From Ophiostoma sp. CBS 140.51 (lineage: Eukaryota; Ascomycota; Sordariomycetes; Ophiostomatales; Ophiostomataceae): 57,364 bases of DNA. The position numbers and the translations under genes were made by a program. This document shows, piece after piece, positions 1 through 10,339 of the stretch; positions within the stretch are counted from its first letter, which is position 1; every line of letters starts with the position of its first letter. The stretch is from positions 1 to 57,364 of the forward strand of contig JANSLP010000205.1 in NCBI GenBank assembly GCA_029298735.1. Direction: 5' to 3'. The notes under the pieces are model-generated. The model was given only the letters and a program-made list of their open reading frames with translations, made no database searches and was not told the DNA's origin.

Positions 1-136
1 ATTCGACGTCTTGAGGTCTTGATTTTCCGTTCTTGGCGTCTTGCCAGACAAAGAGAGGGGCAAGATAAGATGTTTTGTGCAGCCAAGGAGAACCACAGTG
101 AATACAATGCAGTACGATTAATTAGGGCGACAACTG

Positions 137-160
137 TTTTTTTTTTTTTTTTTTTTTTTT
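137..160. repeat. Poly-T tract (24 T)
   Basis: An uninterrupted run of 24 T lies just downstream of the stop codon of the minus-strand aldolase gene. Read on that strand it is a poly-A tract about 65 bp past the stop, in the 3' flank. It is a homopolymer and is likely to vary in length. Confidence 0.9.
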
Positions 161-226
161 GTTTCATCATTTATTTCATCTTCATTATATCCCGGTCACT
201 CTATACGGTGATAGCCTTGCTTACCC

Positions 227-1150
227 CTACTGAAGAAAATCGCCCTTGCTGCGAATCAAGACATCGTCATAATACGTCTGGAATGCCAGCCATCCTTTCT
301 CCGGTGCTGCATATTATTAGTGAAAGGAAGTTTTAAAAAAAAATCGAAACAAAGTCTAGGTATACTTACTTCCACTCTGCTTGTTGGTGAACACGGAGGC
401 CTCCTCATCAATGATGATCTTTTGGTTGCCGCTGCCTGCTGCGGCTGCATCCGCGAGCAACTGCACCTGGCACAGGTTCTCGAGCGCCAAAAACCACCAA
501 GCCGCCTCGTCAGGGGTCTTGCCAACCGTCAGGAGTCCATGGTTCTGCAGAATGACGGCCTTGTTGGTCGTGCCCAGCGCCTCGGCAATGCGGATACCTT
601 CCTCGCGGTTGAACACAATGCCGCCAAAGTTCTTGTAGACGGCGTGCTGCTTATAGAACCGCAGCGAGTCCTGTGTGATCATTTCAAGCTCACGACCAAA
701 GGCCGAGTATGTCTTGCCATAGATGGAGTGGGCGTGGGCCGCCGAGTTGATATCGGGCCGTGCCTTGAGCAGCTCGGCATGGATAGCAAAGGCCGCCGGC
801 TGGATCGGCCGCTCGCCCTCAACGACCTCGCCGTCGGGGTTGACCAAGACAAGGTCTGAGGTCTTTAGGTGAGCAAAGTGCACCGAGATTGGGTTGAGCC
901 AAAAGTGGTCGGGCAGGATGGGATCGCGCACGGAGATGTGGCCCGTAATGCCCTCAACGTAACCGTGGTCAGCAAACACCCGGAATGCCGCGGCCAGATG
1001 CTCTTTGCGGTACCGTCTTTCTTCTTCGAGCGTCTTGAATGTCGGGTACGAGCGCACAGAGAATGTGCGGCCGTCCTTAGCCTTGCCCAAGCCGCCGTAC
1101 TTTTTGTTGTTGTCGGACTGGCCGTCCAGGATTGTGGCCGCGGGAGCCAT
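227..1150 (-). CDS. Class II aldolase/adducin-domain protein
   Basis: Two exons, 1150-370 and 306-227, give 286 aa. The GTAAGT donor at 369 and the GCAG acceptor ending at 307 replace an in-frame stop just past the donor and add a C-terminus EKGWLAFQTYYDDVL...GDFLQ, which ends the fold as in fungal homologues. The domain spans about residues 40-240. GHISVRDP (70-77) and the metal-ligand pattern H139-A-H141, with H204 in QNHGLLTVG, are the zinc-site signature of the L-fuculose-phosphate aldolase/adducin family. The usual enzyme role is divalent-metal-dependent aldol cleavage or epimerisation of sugar phosphates; the fungal cytosolic members have no firmly known substrate, so the reaction is open. 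The first ATG gives a normal N-terminus with no targeting signal. The gene is divergent from the MFS transporter at 2114, which suggests a possible shared substrate, but this is inference. Confidence 0.9.
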
Positions 1151-2113
1151 GATGAAGGGGTTTGAGTTTTGTCGGGCAGGTGTATGGTTTAAAAAAGGTC
1201 AAAGTATGAAATGTAGATGGTTTTCCAGATTTGTTTTGCTGATACCAATAGCGGAGATGTTGCCAAGATATCAATTACAAGTGCCGCCTTTATAGGAGCC
1301 GTATTTACTTACCATACGAAATACATGATCCTTATGATCTGTGGGGGTTTCGCTCCTCAATCAACATGGTGAGGCACGACATGCATTATACTGAATCGCG
1401 CAATTCAATGAGAACAAATGAAATGCATGGAAGATGCAGAATGGTGTAAGCCGGCGATATTGCCTGAGGTCGGTGATGATCTCCAGACGATTCATGGCCG
1501 GGCCCCTACCCCGACTCTATCCCGATTCTACATCGCCGAGACAGCACAAGAGAACAAACGAGCGAGCAGGCATGTACGAATTCACACCGTAGTGGCAATG
1601 GTCGTGTTAACACATCACGTCATCTGTGATAAGGACAAACAACCTCTCATGGCAGTCATAGTATTCTTTGTTTTTCTGTTCATCTGACCCATGATAAAAG
1701 ATATCCCGTAAAGCATCGCCGAGGACCGCCGGCCGTATTGGACCGTGGAGAGCCGTGTAGCCGGAGTGTGATGCTTTTTGGGCCCATGTCTCAGCGTATC
1801 TAGACATGCGTACTCCGTATTTACTACACCCGACGAGGATGTCCGCGATGATGTGCGAGGTATCTCGAATTGCATACGATCGACTTCGGCTGTTGTCTGC
1901 GGAGCTCAAAGATCAGCAGGCCATGTGTTGACAGCAGACAGGGGTAGATCACAGGAGAAGAATCTGCAAGTAGATAGATAAATATTGGCTCCTACATTGT
2001 GTATGTAAAAAATATGTAAATAAGTTTTGTGTTGCATCGCATTCTTTTTCGCCAAAAGGCCTGACACAGAACATTTAGACCAACTTACTGGAATTTCTCT
2101 CTCTATCTTCGCA
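1151..2113. other. Divergent intergenic region between aldolase and MFS genes
   Basis: About 960 bp separate the two divergent start codons and must hold both promoters. Apart from the TATA-like box I see no convincing gene, RNA or repeat. The short ORFs here resemble no family I recognise. Confidence 0.6.
1287..1294 (-). promoter_or_regulatory. TATA-like box of the aldolase gene
   Basis: TATAAAGG on the minus strand lies about 140 bp upstream of the aldolase ATG, a plausible distance for a fungal core promoter with a 5' leader. This is based on sequence match only. Confidence 0.45.
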
Positions 2114-4009
2114 ATGGGACTCTGGATATTGGAACCCAAGTCGGACGAGAAGGTTCCGGGAACCATCCACATCCGTCGGGACACGGAGCGGGATCTTGGC
2201 CTGACCCGGAACCTCAAGCACGGAACAGGCCGGCATGCCAAGACAATCCTCGTACCTCAGCCCTCCGACTCTCCAAACGATCCTTTAAGTAAGCGAAGAG
2301 CTAAAGCTATGGGACCATTCTGTTGACATCACTAACCGCGAACGAATTAGACTGGCCACAATGGAAGAAAAACTACATGTCGTGGTACCTGGCTACAGGC
2401 ACGGGCATTATGTCGGGCACGCTCAACTTTGTCAATCCGTCCAACACGGCGTATGCCAAGTATCTTGGCACGAGCGCCGCCAAAGTGTCGCAGAGTGTGA
2501 GTGTGGCGCTGCTGTGCATTGGCCTTTCGGTAATTATCAGCAGTCCCGCTGCACGCATCTGGGGAAAACGGCCTGTTTTGTTGGCCAGCAACATCGTCGC
2601 AATCATTGGTTATGCCATTGTTCTAGCCCAGATCCGCAGTATCAAATATCTCTATGCCGGTCGTGCCATTCATGGTTTCGGTATGGCAGGCATTGAATAT
2701 CTTGTGACATCGACCATCGGTGACCTCTTCTTCGTCCACGAACGTGGGTTTCATCTGGCCGTATGGCATTTTGGTCTTCAAGCAGGCAACTCGTGTGGTC
2801 AAGTCATCGGGGCGCAGATTGTCGCCGCCCAGTCGTGGTACTGGGCATTTACTTATGCGTGAGTGTCGTCAAGATTTCCTGTCCTTTCCTTTCTTTTTAT
2901 TTTATTTTTGTTATTCTCGCACTAATGCCATCCAGTGTCATTATCATGTCGGTCTACACGGCTATCTTCTTTTTCACCTGTCCCGAAACGGCCTACATCC
3001 GGTCGTCACGTTTCAATACCGACGTTCGCGAGACATTGTACGGGGAGAGAGAAGGCGAGAGTGGCGCTGGCTCTGCCAGCGATACTGCTGTTGCCTCAAA
3101 GGAGATCCAGCAGGTCTCTGTCGAGCCTGCCTCTCCCTCCATCGACCTAGAAGATCAACCACGGACGGACAAGAAAATGTCATATCGGGCCTCTCTTAAG
3201 GTGTACAACGGCCGGTTCACGGACGACAGTCTCATCATCTCCATTCTCTCGCCCTTTAGCGTCTACATGTTGCCCGCTGTGGCCTGGGCTGCCTATGGCT
3301 ACGGTTGCTCGATTGCCTTTTCCGCCTCCTTCTCGCTGTCTCTGTCTGCCATCTTCGGCACCGCCCCGTACAATTTCACGACGGCTCAAATTGGCCTCAC
3401 GGTGCTTGCTTCTTTTGTGGGTGGCTCTCTGGGCAATATTCTCCCCGGCCCCATCCTCGACTGGCTGGTCACGTACATGGCACGCAAGAACCATGGCGTC
3501 TACGAGCCCGAGTTTCGCAATGTGCTGCTCGTCCCTGCCTTTGTGCTTGGCCTCGGTGGCTTCTGGGGCTTTGGTCTGTCGTTGCACTACAAGTGCCACT
3601 GGATGGCGCCCGTTTTCTTCTATGGCTTGGCCACCTTTGCCGGCGCCATTGTCTCGCTCGTGTCCAATGCATATCTGCTTGACTGCCACCGTCTCGCAGC
3701 CCAAGAAGGCTATGCCGCCGTGACCTTTGGCCGCGCCGTCTTTTCTTTCATTATGACCTTTGTGATTAGCGACTGGATTGCCCGCGACGGTATTCTGTCC
3801 GTCTTTTTTGTCGTTGGCGCTCTTCACGGATTTGCGTGCATCTTTGGTTTGATCCTCTACGTTTACGGAAAGAGGGTAAGTGAGCTCGGCCTTCAAGTCA
3901 TTCTTTAGAATAACAATAAGTTGCATTTGCTAACGATATACAGATCCGTCTTGCTGTGCACAAGAGCCCATTCATACAGTGTGCGATTGGTACGGTCAAG
4001 ACCAAGTAA
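2114..4009 (+). CDS. Major facilitator superfamily (MFS) transporter
   Basis: Four exons (2114-2288, 2351-2858, 2936-3875, 3944-4009) give 562 aa. The introns of 62, 77 and 68 bp have GTAAGC/GTGAGT/GTAAGT donors, CTAAC-type branch sites and YAG acceptors. Splicing the first intron creates DPLNWPQWKKNY, the motif that precedes the first membrane helix in a large fungal MFS group. About 12 hydrophobic segments follow, with a charged central loop around residues 240-305. The short GRAIHGFGMAG segment lies in the N-terminal half, where this family carries conserved motifs. The long polar N-terminus has no signal peptide, as usual. The ATG at 2116 region was chosen because MGLWILEPKS fits the family start; an upstream in-frame ATG at 2027 is less likely. 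The substrate cannot be read from sequence: efflux of toxic compounds or uptake of a small organic molecule are both possible. Confidence 0.9.
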
Positions 4010-4455
4010 CGGTTGTGGTTCAGTGGCTTGCGATGAACGTTTTAAGCGATATTGTGGGGGAAATGGCAAAAAGTGGCGGCCTGGTTCGTAGACATGTACC
4101 TTTGAATTTAGCTACGCTGTAAAAGCTTCAACAATTACACCTGCATCGCCGATGCAATAATACTACAATTATGTCTACTTGTATGGGGGATTGCCAACGT
4201 CTCGGCGTTACTTAGTCGAGGGAATGGATGTGTTATTCTTAGCTGCTCCTTGGGCAAAGACGCAATGCTGTAGTTGAATTGTGAAGCCAGGATACAGCCC
4301 CGACGCTACCCTGGAAACTCCATAGCTTCGGCCCGGCTACTTGCGGGAACGTCCAACATCCAGTTAAGATCTCCAAGAGTTGGAGAAGACAACACCAGTG
4401 CAGTTACTCCGTACATCCATCGTCTACCGTCTCTTCACCACATCAAGCTTTCGAC
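4010..4455. other. Intergenic region, promoter of the C11orf54-like gene
   Basis: About 450 bp that hold the 3' flank of the transporter and the promoter and leader of the next gene. No gene or clear motif is seen. Confidence 0.5.
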
Positions 4456-5636
4456 ATGCCTTGGGACACGAAAAAATACGAGCTGAACCCGCCGTCGTTG
4501 GACGAACTGGCAGCAGTGCTCCAGACGGGCCTCGAGCAGCATTTTACAACCGTCTCTGTCCAGGTCACGCACAGCCCAGACCTGCGTGAAGCGCCCTTTC
4601 ACCTCGCTTCCGAAGGCATCTCTGGACACGAGCGCATTGGCGATGTCGGCGGCCCCCAGAACCTACGTCCATTGCCACGGCTGGACCACAAGTACCACCT
4701 TCGCGAGCTAATGGACTTGATGGAAATGCAGGATGGCCTTGTTATTGGCGCTGGAGCGGGGCCCTTTCATCATACCGGTGTCAACACAGAACTGATGCCC
4801 AACCTCAGCTACAAGAACGGCGCGGCCAACAACCAGACGCGGTTTGCCAAGATCGTGCCGGCGACTGAGGACGATACTGTCAAGGACATTGCCACTGGGA
4901 CTCTGGCGCATCGCTGCGCACCTTTGCCGACATCCACCGACTCTGCGCTGCTCACAAACTTGTATGGCAGTGACGGCGCTCCCGGAGACGTTCTCAAGAT
5001 TGTGGCCAAGGGCCGCAAGGAGAACAGTCCTGACTTTACCGCGACCATCCAAGAGGCGCTCCGCAACAAATATGAGCAACCCGTCAGCTTGGGCGGCGTA
5101 TTTGTTTTCAGAGCAGGCCGCGCTTTGCTTCACGTCATGCCCGATTTCAAAAAAGAGCCACGACTGCCAGGCAACAAGGACAACTGGCTCAAGTACTTTG
5201 ACGTGTCAGCACCGTTGACTTGTCTATCGGTTGTGCACTCGCGTGATCCTGGACTGAAGCTGCACTTGGAGCACACGCACTGTTTTTCGGAGCGTGGCGA
5301 GGGCGGCCATTTCCACCACGACTCAACACCCGCCGACGCCGAGTACGAGGCATACTTTAACACGGCGAAGGTGATCTACAGGATAGATGGGCCGGGTGAG
5401 TAAATAGAGAACAGACAATAACGAATGGAACTGATACATAAAGACCAAAATACGGCAACTGTACGCCAGTGTCGACAGACGGGAAATGCGGTGCTGCCTC
5501 GAGCAACAATGAGATGTGTCTCTACAGTGCCTTTGGCGACTGTTGCTCGTCCAAGGGAACATGTGGCAATTCAGCCTCTGGTACTTGCAGCCTCGCGAGC
5601 GGATGCCAGCCCAACTTTAGTACATATACAACGTAG
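4456..5636 (+). CDS. C11orf54/DUF1907-type zinc ester hydrolase, probable C-terminal CBM18 fusion
   Basis: The first exon (4456-5395) encodes a full-length homologue of human C11orf54 (PTD012), a zinc protein with ester hydrolase activity. The zinc ligands are visible as H273-x-H275 and H285 in HTHCFSERGEGGH, with the family's spacing. Read without splicing it stops at 5403 after 315 aa. The stop overlaps a perfect GTGAGT donor at 5396. A 74-bp intron with a CTGAT branch-like site and a CCAG acceptor ending at 5469 joins, in phase, an exon (5470-5636) that encodes a hevein-type chitin-binding domain: CGAASSNNEMCLYSAFGDCC and then CSSKGTCG, ending in GCQPNFSTYTT. The spliced product has 368 aa. 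The CBM18 stretch has no ATG of its own ahead of its first Cys and an in-frame stop at 5439, so it cannot start alone. Aromatic residues usual in chitin binding are partly replaced by Thr. No signal peptide is seen. Alternative: the second exon is a pseudogene relic and only the 315-aa enzyme is made. Confidence 0.8.
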
Positions 5637-5801
5637 AGGTACGACGTAGAGCATAGACAAGCTGGTCGGAGATAATACGTCTTGTCAATTTATGTAGTAA
5701 TAGTTTCGTTTAGTTTCTAACCAGTTTTCTTTTTTGAATAACTCGCTTTATTATATATAATCAAAAATCAAAAAGTTCGAACCGCCGCGTGTCTCTACTC
5801 G

Positions 5802-7808
5802 TTATTGTTGTCCCGTCTCCTCCCCAGTCTGAAGAGGAAAACTGGTCCAGCGCTCCCACGGCGGTCCATCACCTGGCCAGAGAGAATTAAACATCGCTTG
5901 AAAATTCTCCGTCTTGTCCAGCCATTTTTTGCCCCAGTCCTCACGCAAACACTCCTTAATAGCTTGTCGGGCATTATACGCTTCGACTTCCCGTACAATA
6001 GCACGGTCCCTTCCCTCTTCCTTATTATCAGTCTGACATACCCAGTGTCGGCCTAGGACGCTCGTAGCACTAAAAAATGACACGTCAAGTGACAAATTAC
6101 CTGTGTCAATGCGCGGCTCGATGCGAAGATATTGCAATCTTCCTTGGCCGTGGTCGGGAGGAGAGACAATGTCGAAAATGGCTCGTGCGAGCGCCTCATC
6201 CGTGGCGTGGTTACTAATGCCCTGCTTGAGCATCTCAATCCTAGACTGGTCCTCGTCTGCACCCTCCTCGTCTTCGTCTTCCTCAGGACAGACGGTGCAT
6301 ATCAGCTCTATAACCAGGCGCTTTAGTCGACAAAGGGTTCCGAGTGCGCGGTACATGGCAACCTCGCGAGAGTCACCACGGGTGCGCTGCATTTCGACGT
6401 GCACTTCCTCTAAGCGCGGGCAGCGTTCGGCGATGATCTGTACTGTATGTGGAGAAAAGGCAAACAAAGGGTGCTCGGCATCCTCTTCCTTGTTGCGTGG
6501 GTCATACATGTAGGCAGGGTATGGGTCCAGGCAAAGGTTAATTAGCGTAGAGCCGTGTTGGCGCGTCGCAAGGTCAAACGTCGTCATGGTAAAATGTCCC
6601 TTGAGAACCAAGTGACGTAGTGGGTTTACATGGGACACGATCTGGTTGACAGCCGCCTGGTCTGGCTCGGTGTGAGATGATATCTCAACAAGCGACAGCA
6701 TCTCGAGGTGCGGGACATGGCCTGCGATGACAAGATCCGCCAGGATGAGGCATGTGTCACGGTACCATTTTAGGTGCAGCCGTCGTAGATTAGCCATGCT
6801 CTGCGCATTGAATACCTGTGGCCCGAGATGAAAGTCAAGTCGCATGTTTTTCAGAGACCCTGTGCCACGGCCCGCCTTGATCACTTTTTTTTCCTCGTCG
6901 GTTTGGCCGATCAAGAAGAATCCTCGCCAAGCAGGCCGACCTCGCGCAATAGATTGATCCTGCGCCAGCGAGACCCCATAGCGTTTCCACTTGAACCACA
7001 CATTGGTCAGGTTCGGTGCCAGGCCTTGCATCATCAGGTACAAGACATCGGGCGAGTAGTCCAGGTCGCCTTCGTGATTGAACGTGCTGAATGTCCCCTC
7101 AATGCTGTAAAGTGCCGGCGACGTGACGAGAGCATATGTCTCCAAACTAATGGGCTTTGGGCTGTCCCGGTCGTACACCATACCGCGGATAAAGAAACCA
7201 GGCACGTGTAGACGACACCAGGGCCGCCGCTCTACGTCGTGCAGCTCGCGCAGCGCATCTAGCAGGCATGTAGTCACAGCCGGATCCCAGACCAAGTCCT
7301 TGAGGGAGGGGAGCTCGCGAATAAACGCTACTAATGGTAGCCAGTCCGCGTTTCTGTCGTGGCTGCCGCCCTGTATCACTCTATACTGGTCATTTTCGAG
7401 GCGACAGAATGGCGGGCCGTCAAAGTTGCGCTCAATACTCCGCGCGTTGTCGTCGTCTTCGGCGTACTTCTCGTCGTCTCCCTTTTCCGGCATGTTCCGA
7501 TCCCATGGTCCAGGCCCTCGTGGCACCCCCTTCACTTTCAGCCGGTGCACCAGTCCATACCGTTCCCCGTGGCCGAGCACCGCCTTCAAGTCCCCAAGAA
7601 TCGTTTCGAGGTCATCAAGGTTCGGCACGATAAGCACGATTTGATTGAATCGTCGCGTGTTTGCCGCGGCGCAACAACGGCGGCTCGTGAGAGAAAAGGC
7701 ACAGAGGTCGGGGCGGTGGTCGGACTCGTTGTCGAGATAGTCGCAAATGATGTCAAGGACCACATACGGAAGCAGCTCAAACGGCGAGAGGGCAGTAGTG
7801 GACGCCAT
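5802..7808 (-). CDS. F-box protein with leucine-rich repeat-like region
   Basis: The frame from ATG 7808 gives 668 aa. The ATG at 7808 was preferred over one at 7892 because the extension is a low-complexity Ser/Pro/Phe stretch encoded by the tandem repeat upstream. An F-box lies at about residues 8-55 (LSPFELLPYVVLDIICDYL, then LTSRRCCAAAN), the Skp1-binding motif of SCF ubiquitin ligases. The rest is an irregular leucine-rich region typical of fungal F-box proteins that present substrates; no substrate can be named. A 48-nt stretch at 6100-6053 has a GTAATT donor and a TAG acceptor and is a multiple of three, so it could be an intron, which would leave 652 aa. The gene is convergent with the C11orf54-like gene: the two stops are about 165 bp apart. 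Confidence 0.8.
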   Translation of the reverse strand: MASTTALSPFELLPYVVLDIICDYLDNESDHRPDLCAFSLTSRRCCAAANTRRFNQIVLIVPNLDDLETILGDLKAVLGHGERYGLVHRLKVKGVPRGPGPWDRNMPEKGDDEKYAEDDDNARSIERNFDGPPFCRLENDQYRVIQGGSHDRNADWLPLVAFIRELPSLKDLVWDPAVTTCLLDALRELHDVERRPWCRLHVPGFFIRGMVYDRDSPKPISLETYALVTSPALYSIEGTFSTFNHEGDLDYSPDVLYLMMQGLAPNLTNVWFKWKRYGVSLAQDQSIARGRPAWRGFFLIGQTDEEKKVIKAGRGTGSLKNMRLDFHLGPQVFNAQSMANLRRLHLKWYRDTCLILADLVIAGHVPHLEMLSLVEISSHTEPDQAAVNQIVSHVNPLRHLVLKGHFTMTTFDLATRQHGSTLINLCLDPYPAYMYDPRNKEEDAEHPLFAFSPHTVQIIAERCPRLEEVHVEMQRTRGDSREVAMYRALGTLCRLKRLVIELICTVCPEEDEDEEGADEDQSRIEMLKQGISNHATDEALARAIFDIVSPPDHGQGRLQYLRIEPRIDTGNLSLDVSFFSATSVLGRHWVCQTDNKEEGRDRAIVREVEAYNARQAIKECLREDWGKKWLDKTENFQAMFNSLWPGDGPPWERWTSFPLQTGEETGQQ

Positions 7809-7831
7809 TAGACGTCGTGTCCAGTTTGTAT

Positions 7832-7889
7832 GTGAAGGTGAAGGTGAAAATGAAGGTGAAAATAAAGGTGAAAATAAAGGTGAAGGTGA
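7832..7889. repeat. GTGAA/GTGAAAAT tandem repeat upstream of the F-box gene
   Basis: Six or more imperfect units of AAGGTGAAAAT or AAGGTG lie 24-80 bp upstream of the F-box ATG, so they are probably in its 5' leader or proximal promoter. On the minus strand this is a TTCACC pyrimidine-rich repeat. Confidence 0.8.
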
Positions 7890-10186
7890 CAAACTTTTGA
7901 TTTTATGAAGGGCACTGGATACACCAGTTTTCTAATATTTACGATAGGACGTCGCAATAGAGGAGTTGGGGCCAATTTCCGTCCTCGTCCCAGTCCAGAC
8001 ACGCCAAAACGGACATGAGGTAGTGGGCGCTTAACAATTGCAGCAAGCAAAAATAAACTTCGTCGTCTATGGCAGTTATTTATTCGCCTTCTACCTTTCC
8101 CCGTCTTCATTACAACGATACCTCCTCACCTTTCGGTAACCAAGCCACGACTGGATTCTAGCCTCTGTACGCCGCAATTTTTCTCCTTCCTTCAGGTTGG
8201 CTGCATTTTGCCAAGAACCACACGGATACCCTCCAGCCCTTACCGTGCATCTTCCTGGGATGCTGTCTGCGGGGTGGCAGATGCGCTCCGCTCTGGATCG
8301 GTTTGAACGGACGACTTGGACGGGGCATTCGCCGTTCTCATAAAGTGGTCTCGGTACTTTTTAGCAAAGTCTCTGGCATTTTTAAATGCGGTGGCTCCTT
8401 GGACAAAGGTGTCGAAATTACTAGTTATAATAGTGTATACCTTGAGAACTTAGGAAGGGATACTCGGGCTGCTCATCTTTATTGGGCTGGTATAAAAGAG
8501 AAATCAAATCATATTGTTTACCAGTGAGAATATGTGACTTGGTTTCTTTTTTCTCTTTTTATAAAGTGTCCCTTTCTTTGATTTCTTTCAGGTCGGGCTT
8601 CTTTTGATTTTCTTTCTCTTTTGGCATTCACATTCAGGCTTCTGCATCGTCGTCGGCCGACTTTGAAATAGTTTCGCCGGCCTGCATGGCCCTGTAGAAA
8701 AGGGGCACGTTTTGACCAGGGTTTGAATAGCCCGCAAACGTCGTCCGATATGTCTCTTCCATTTTCTTTGTATTCTGTTTCCTGTACCCCATTCTTTTGT
8801 CTGCAATTTAATGACACTTCTGGGGAATGTCGGCTTTTTCTGACAAACTGATATACATGGTGCGCGGCACACAACTGACCCTAGGCGGACGCTCGTCAGA
8901 ATCAGGCAGGTCGCAAGGCGCAAGGCCAGTCTGGGCCTTTTTGGTGTGCTTTGAGGGCCTGCGCATCTGGCATGGCGCACGGCGCACGGCGCATAAATAT
9001 GCAGATTTGGGCAGACGCACCGCGATGGGACAGATTGAAAAGCAGAAAAAAAGAGCAAAGCAGATGATATGGGGACCCTGTCCGTCCTGGGCATGGCCTG
9101 GCCCGAAGAGATCGGCCAAGACTTGCGAATAATACAGATTTCGATGCTGAAGAGCGTGATAGTTCTCACTGGAAGGAGGGAAACCCTTGTCATAACGTGT
9201 TGTGTTGAACGGAACAAGTGGAGAGAAGTGAAGAACAAAAAAGGGGCCGATTTCTGGTTGCAGGGTCACTATGTCGCTTTAAGCATACTGGGCTGTCGAT
9301 CCGGAGCACGCACGATCTGCACCGATACACTCCTATGGAACGTTTCTTTTCTTCTTTTCTTTCCCTTCTTCCACTCTTTTATTTCCTTGGCTGACACTCT
9401 ACGACGATCTGTGACTGACTACAACACTGGACAAAAACAATGTTCCCCACGAAGTTTTCGTCTGTCGCCGTCCCTTCCGTGATCCTCAAAAGGCCCTGCA
9501 GATCGTGAAATCTCCCCGTCGGACGCACAGCCCTTTTTGACATCGGGTAGTGGTTCTGGCTGGCTGACTTATCGTAGTTTGTCTACTTGTCTGTTTTTGT
9601 GACATGAACCTACACTCGCGTTTACACTTGCACTCACACCTACACACATTCTGCTGCATCCCCTCTTCATCGGTCTTCGCATCGGTCTCCGCATCGGTCT
9701 CGGTCTCGGGCGGACTCTTTTTAAGCTTGTCTCCTCTCTCCGCGTTTTGTAAATTAAATGAGACGTCGAAACGTCGAGATGTTGAGATATTTATTATGAA
9801 AGAATAATCAAAGTGAACCGGGTATTAATAATACCAGCCCATCCAGGCCTCACTTTGCGCAGGCGGCTCAAGATGGCACACGACCAACGAACGGGTGTAA
9901 TCAAACAACCCAAACATATATCGTGATCCGGGAGATAACCTGGTTGCGGAAGGCCGGCGATACCCTTTGGCGCCCGCAGTGCTGATCCATGCCGTCCCCA
10001 GGGGTGCGCACGAGGAGGTCGGGTAAGTCGCATGGGCCATGGCATGGAGAAATAGTCGGCCGTCGACTGCATAGGCACGAGATAGACGAAAGTATGGACT
10101 GACGCGGGTGGCTGATGGTATTCAATTTCAGTAGCAAAAAGATTTCCTAAATGGAAGATACACTTATATACACGGTGACAATAGAC
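7890..10186. other. Gene-free region of about 2.3 kb
   Basis: No ORF here shows a recognisable domain. Frames of up to about 216 codons on the minus strand around 8588-9238 have no domain and no coding look. A TATAAAAG box at 8491-8498 has no evident gene behind it. The region holds the F-box promoter and perhaps a non-coding transcript, which I cannot demonstrate. Confidence 0.5.
9669..9704. repeat. 12-bp tandem repeat, three copies
   Basis: Three near-identical copies of ATCGGTCTYCGC stand head to tail in gene-free DNA. It is a small minisatellite with no evident function. Confidence 0.8.
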
Positions 10187-10214
10187 CAGCGGGCGTCTGA
10201 GCAGACGCCCGCTG
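10187..10214. repeat. Perfect 13-bp inverted repeat with 2-nt spacer
   Basis: CAGCGGGCGTCTG is followed by AG and by its exact reverse complement. It lies 126 bp past the stop of the thiolase gene. It could form a tight hairpin or cruciform, or be a dimeric protein-binding site. Confidence 0.9.
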
Positions 10215-10339
10215 TCTCGAGCTCTTCTATACAAAATCTATTATCCCAAAATGATCCAAGGTTGGTCACAGACTATGAGCCCACATGCTCAACCCATTCG
10301 CATCTTTTCTCTCCCCCTTTTTTCTTTGTCTCGTCACGC

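Noticed and set aside
5770..5790. GTTCGAACC T-loop-like motif
   Set aside because: The flanks are poly-A and GCC on opposite sides and do not pair on either strand; no tRNA body is present.
8588..9269. Overlapping minus-strand frames of up to 216 codons
   Set aside because: Two frames of equal length overlap and neither looks like a protein family.
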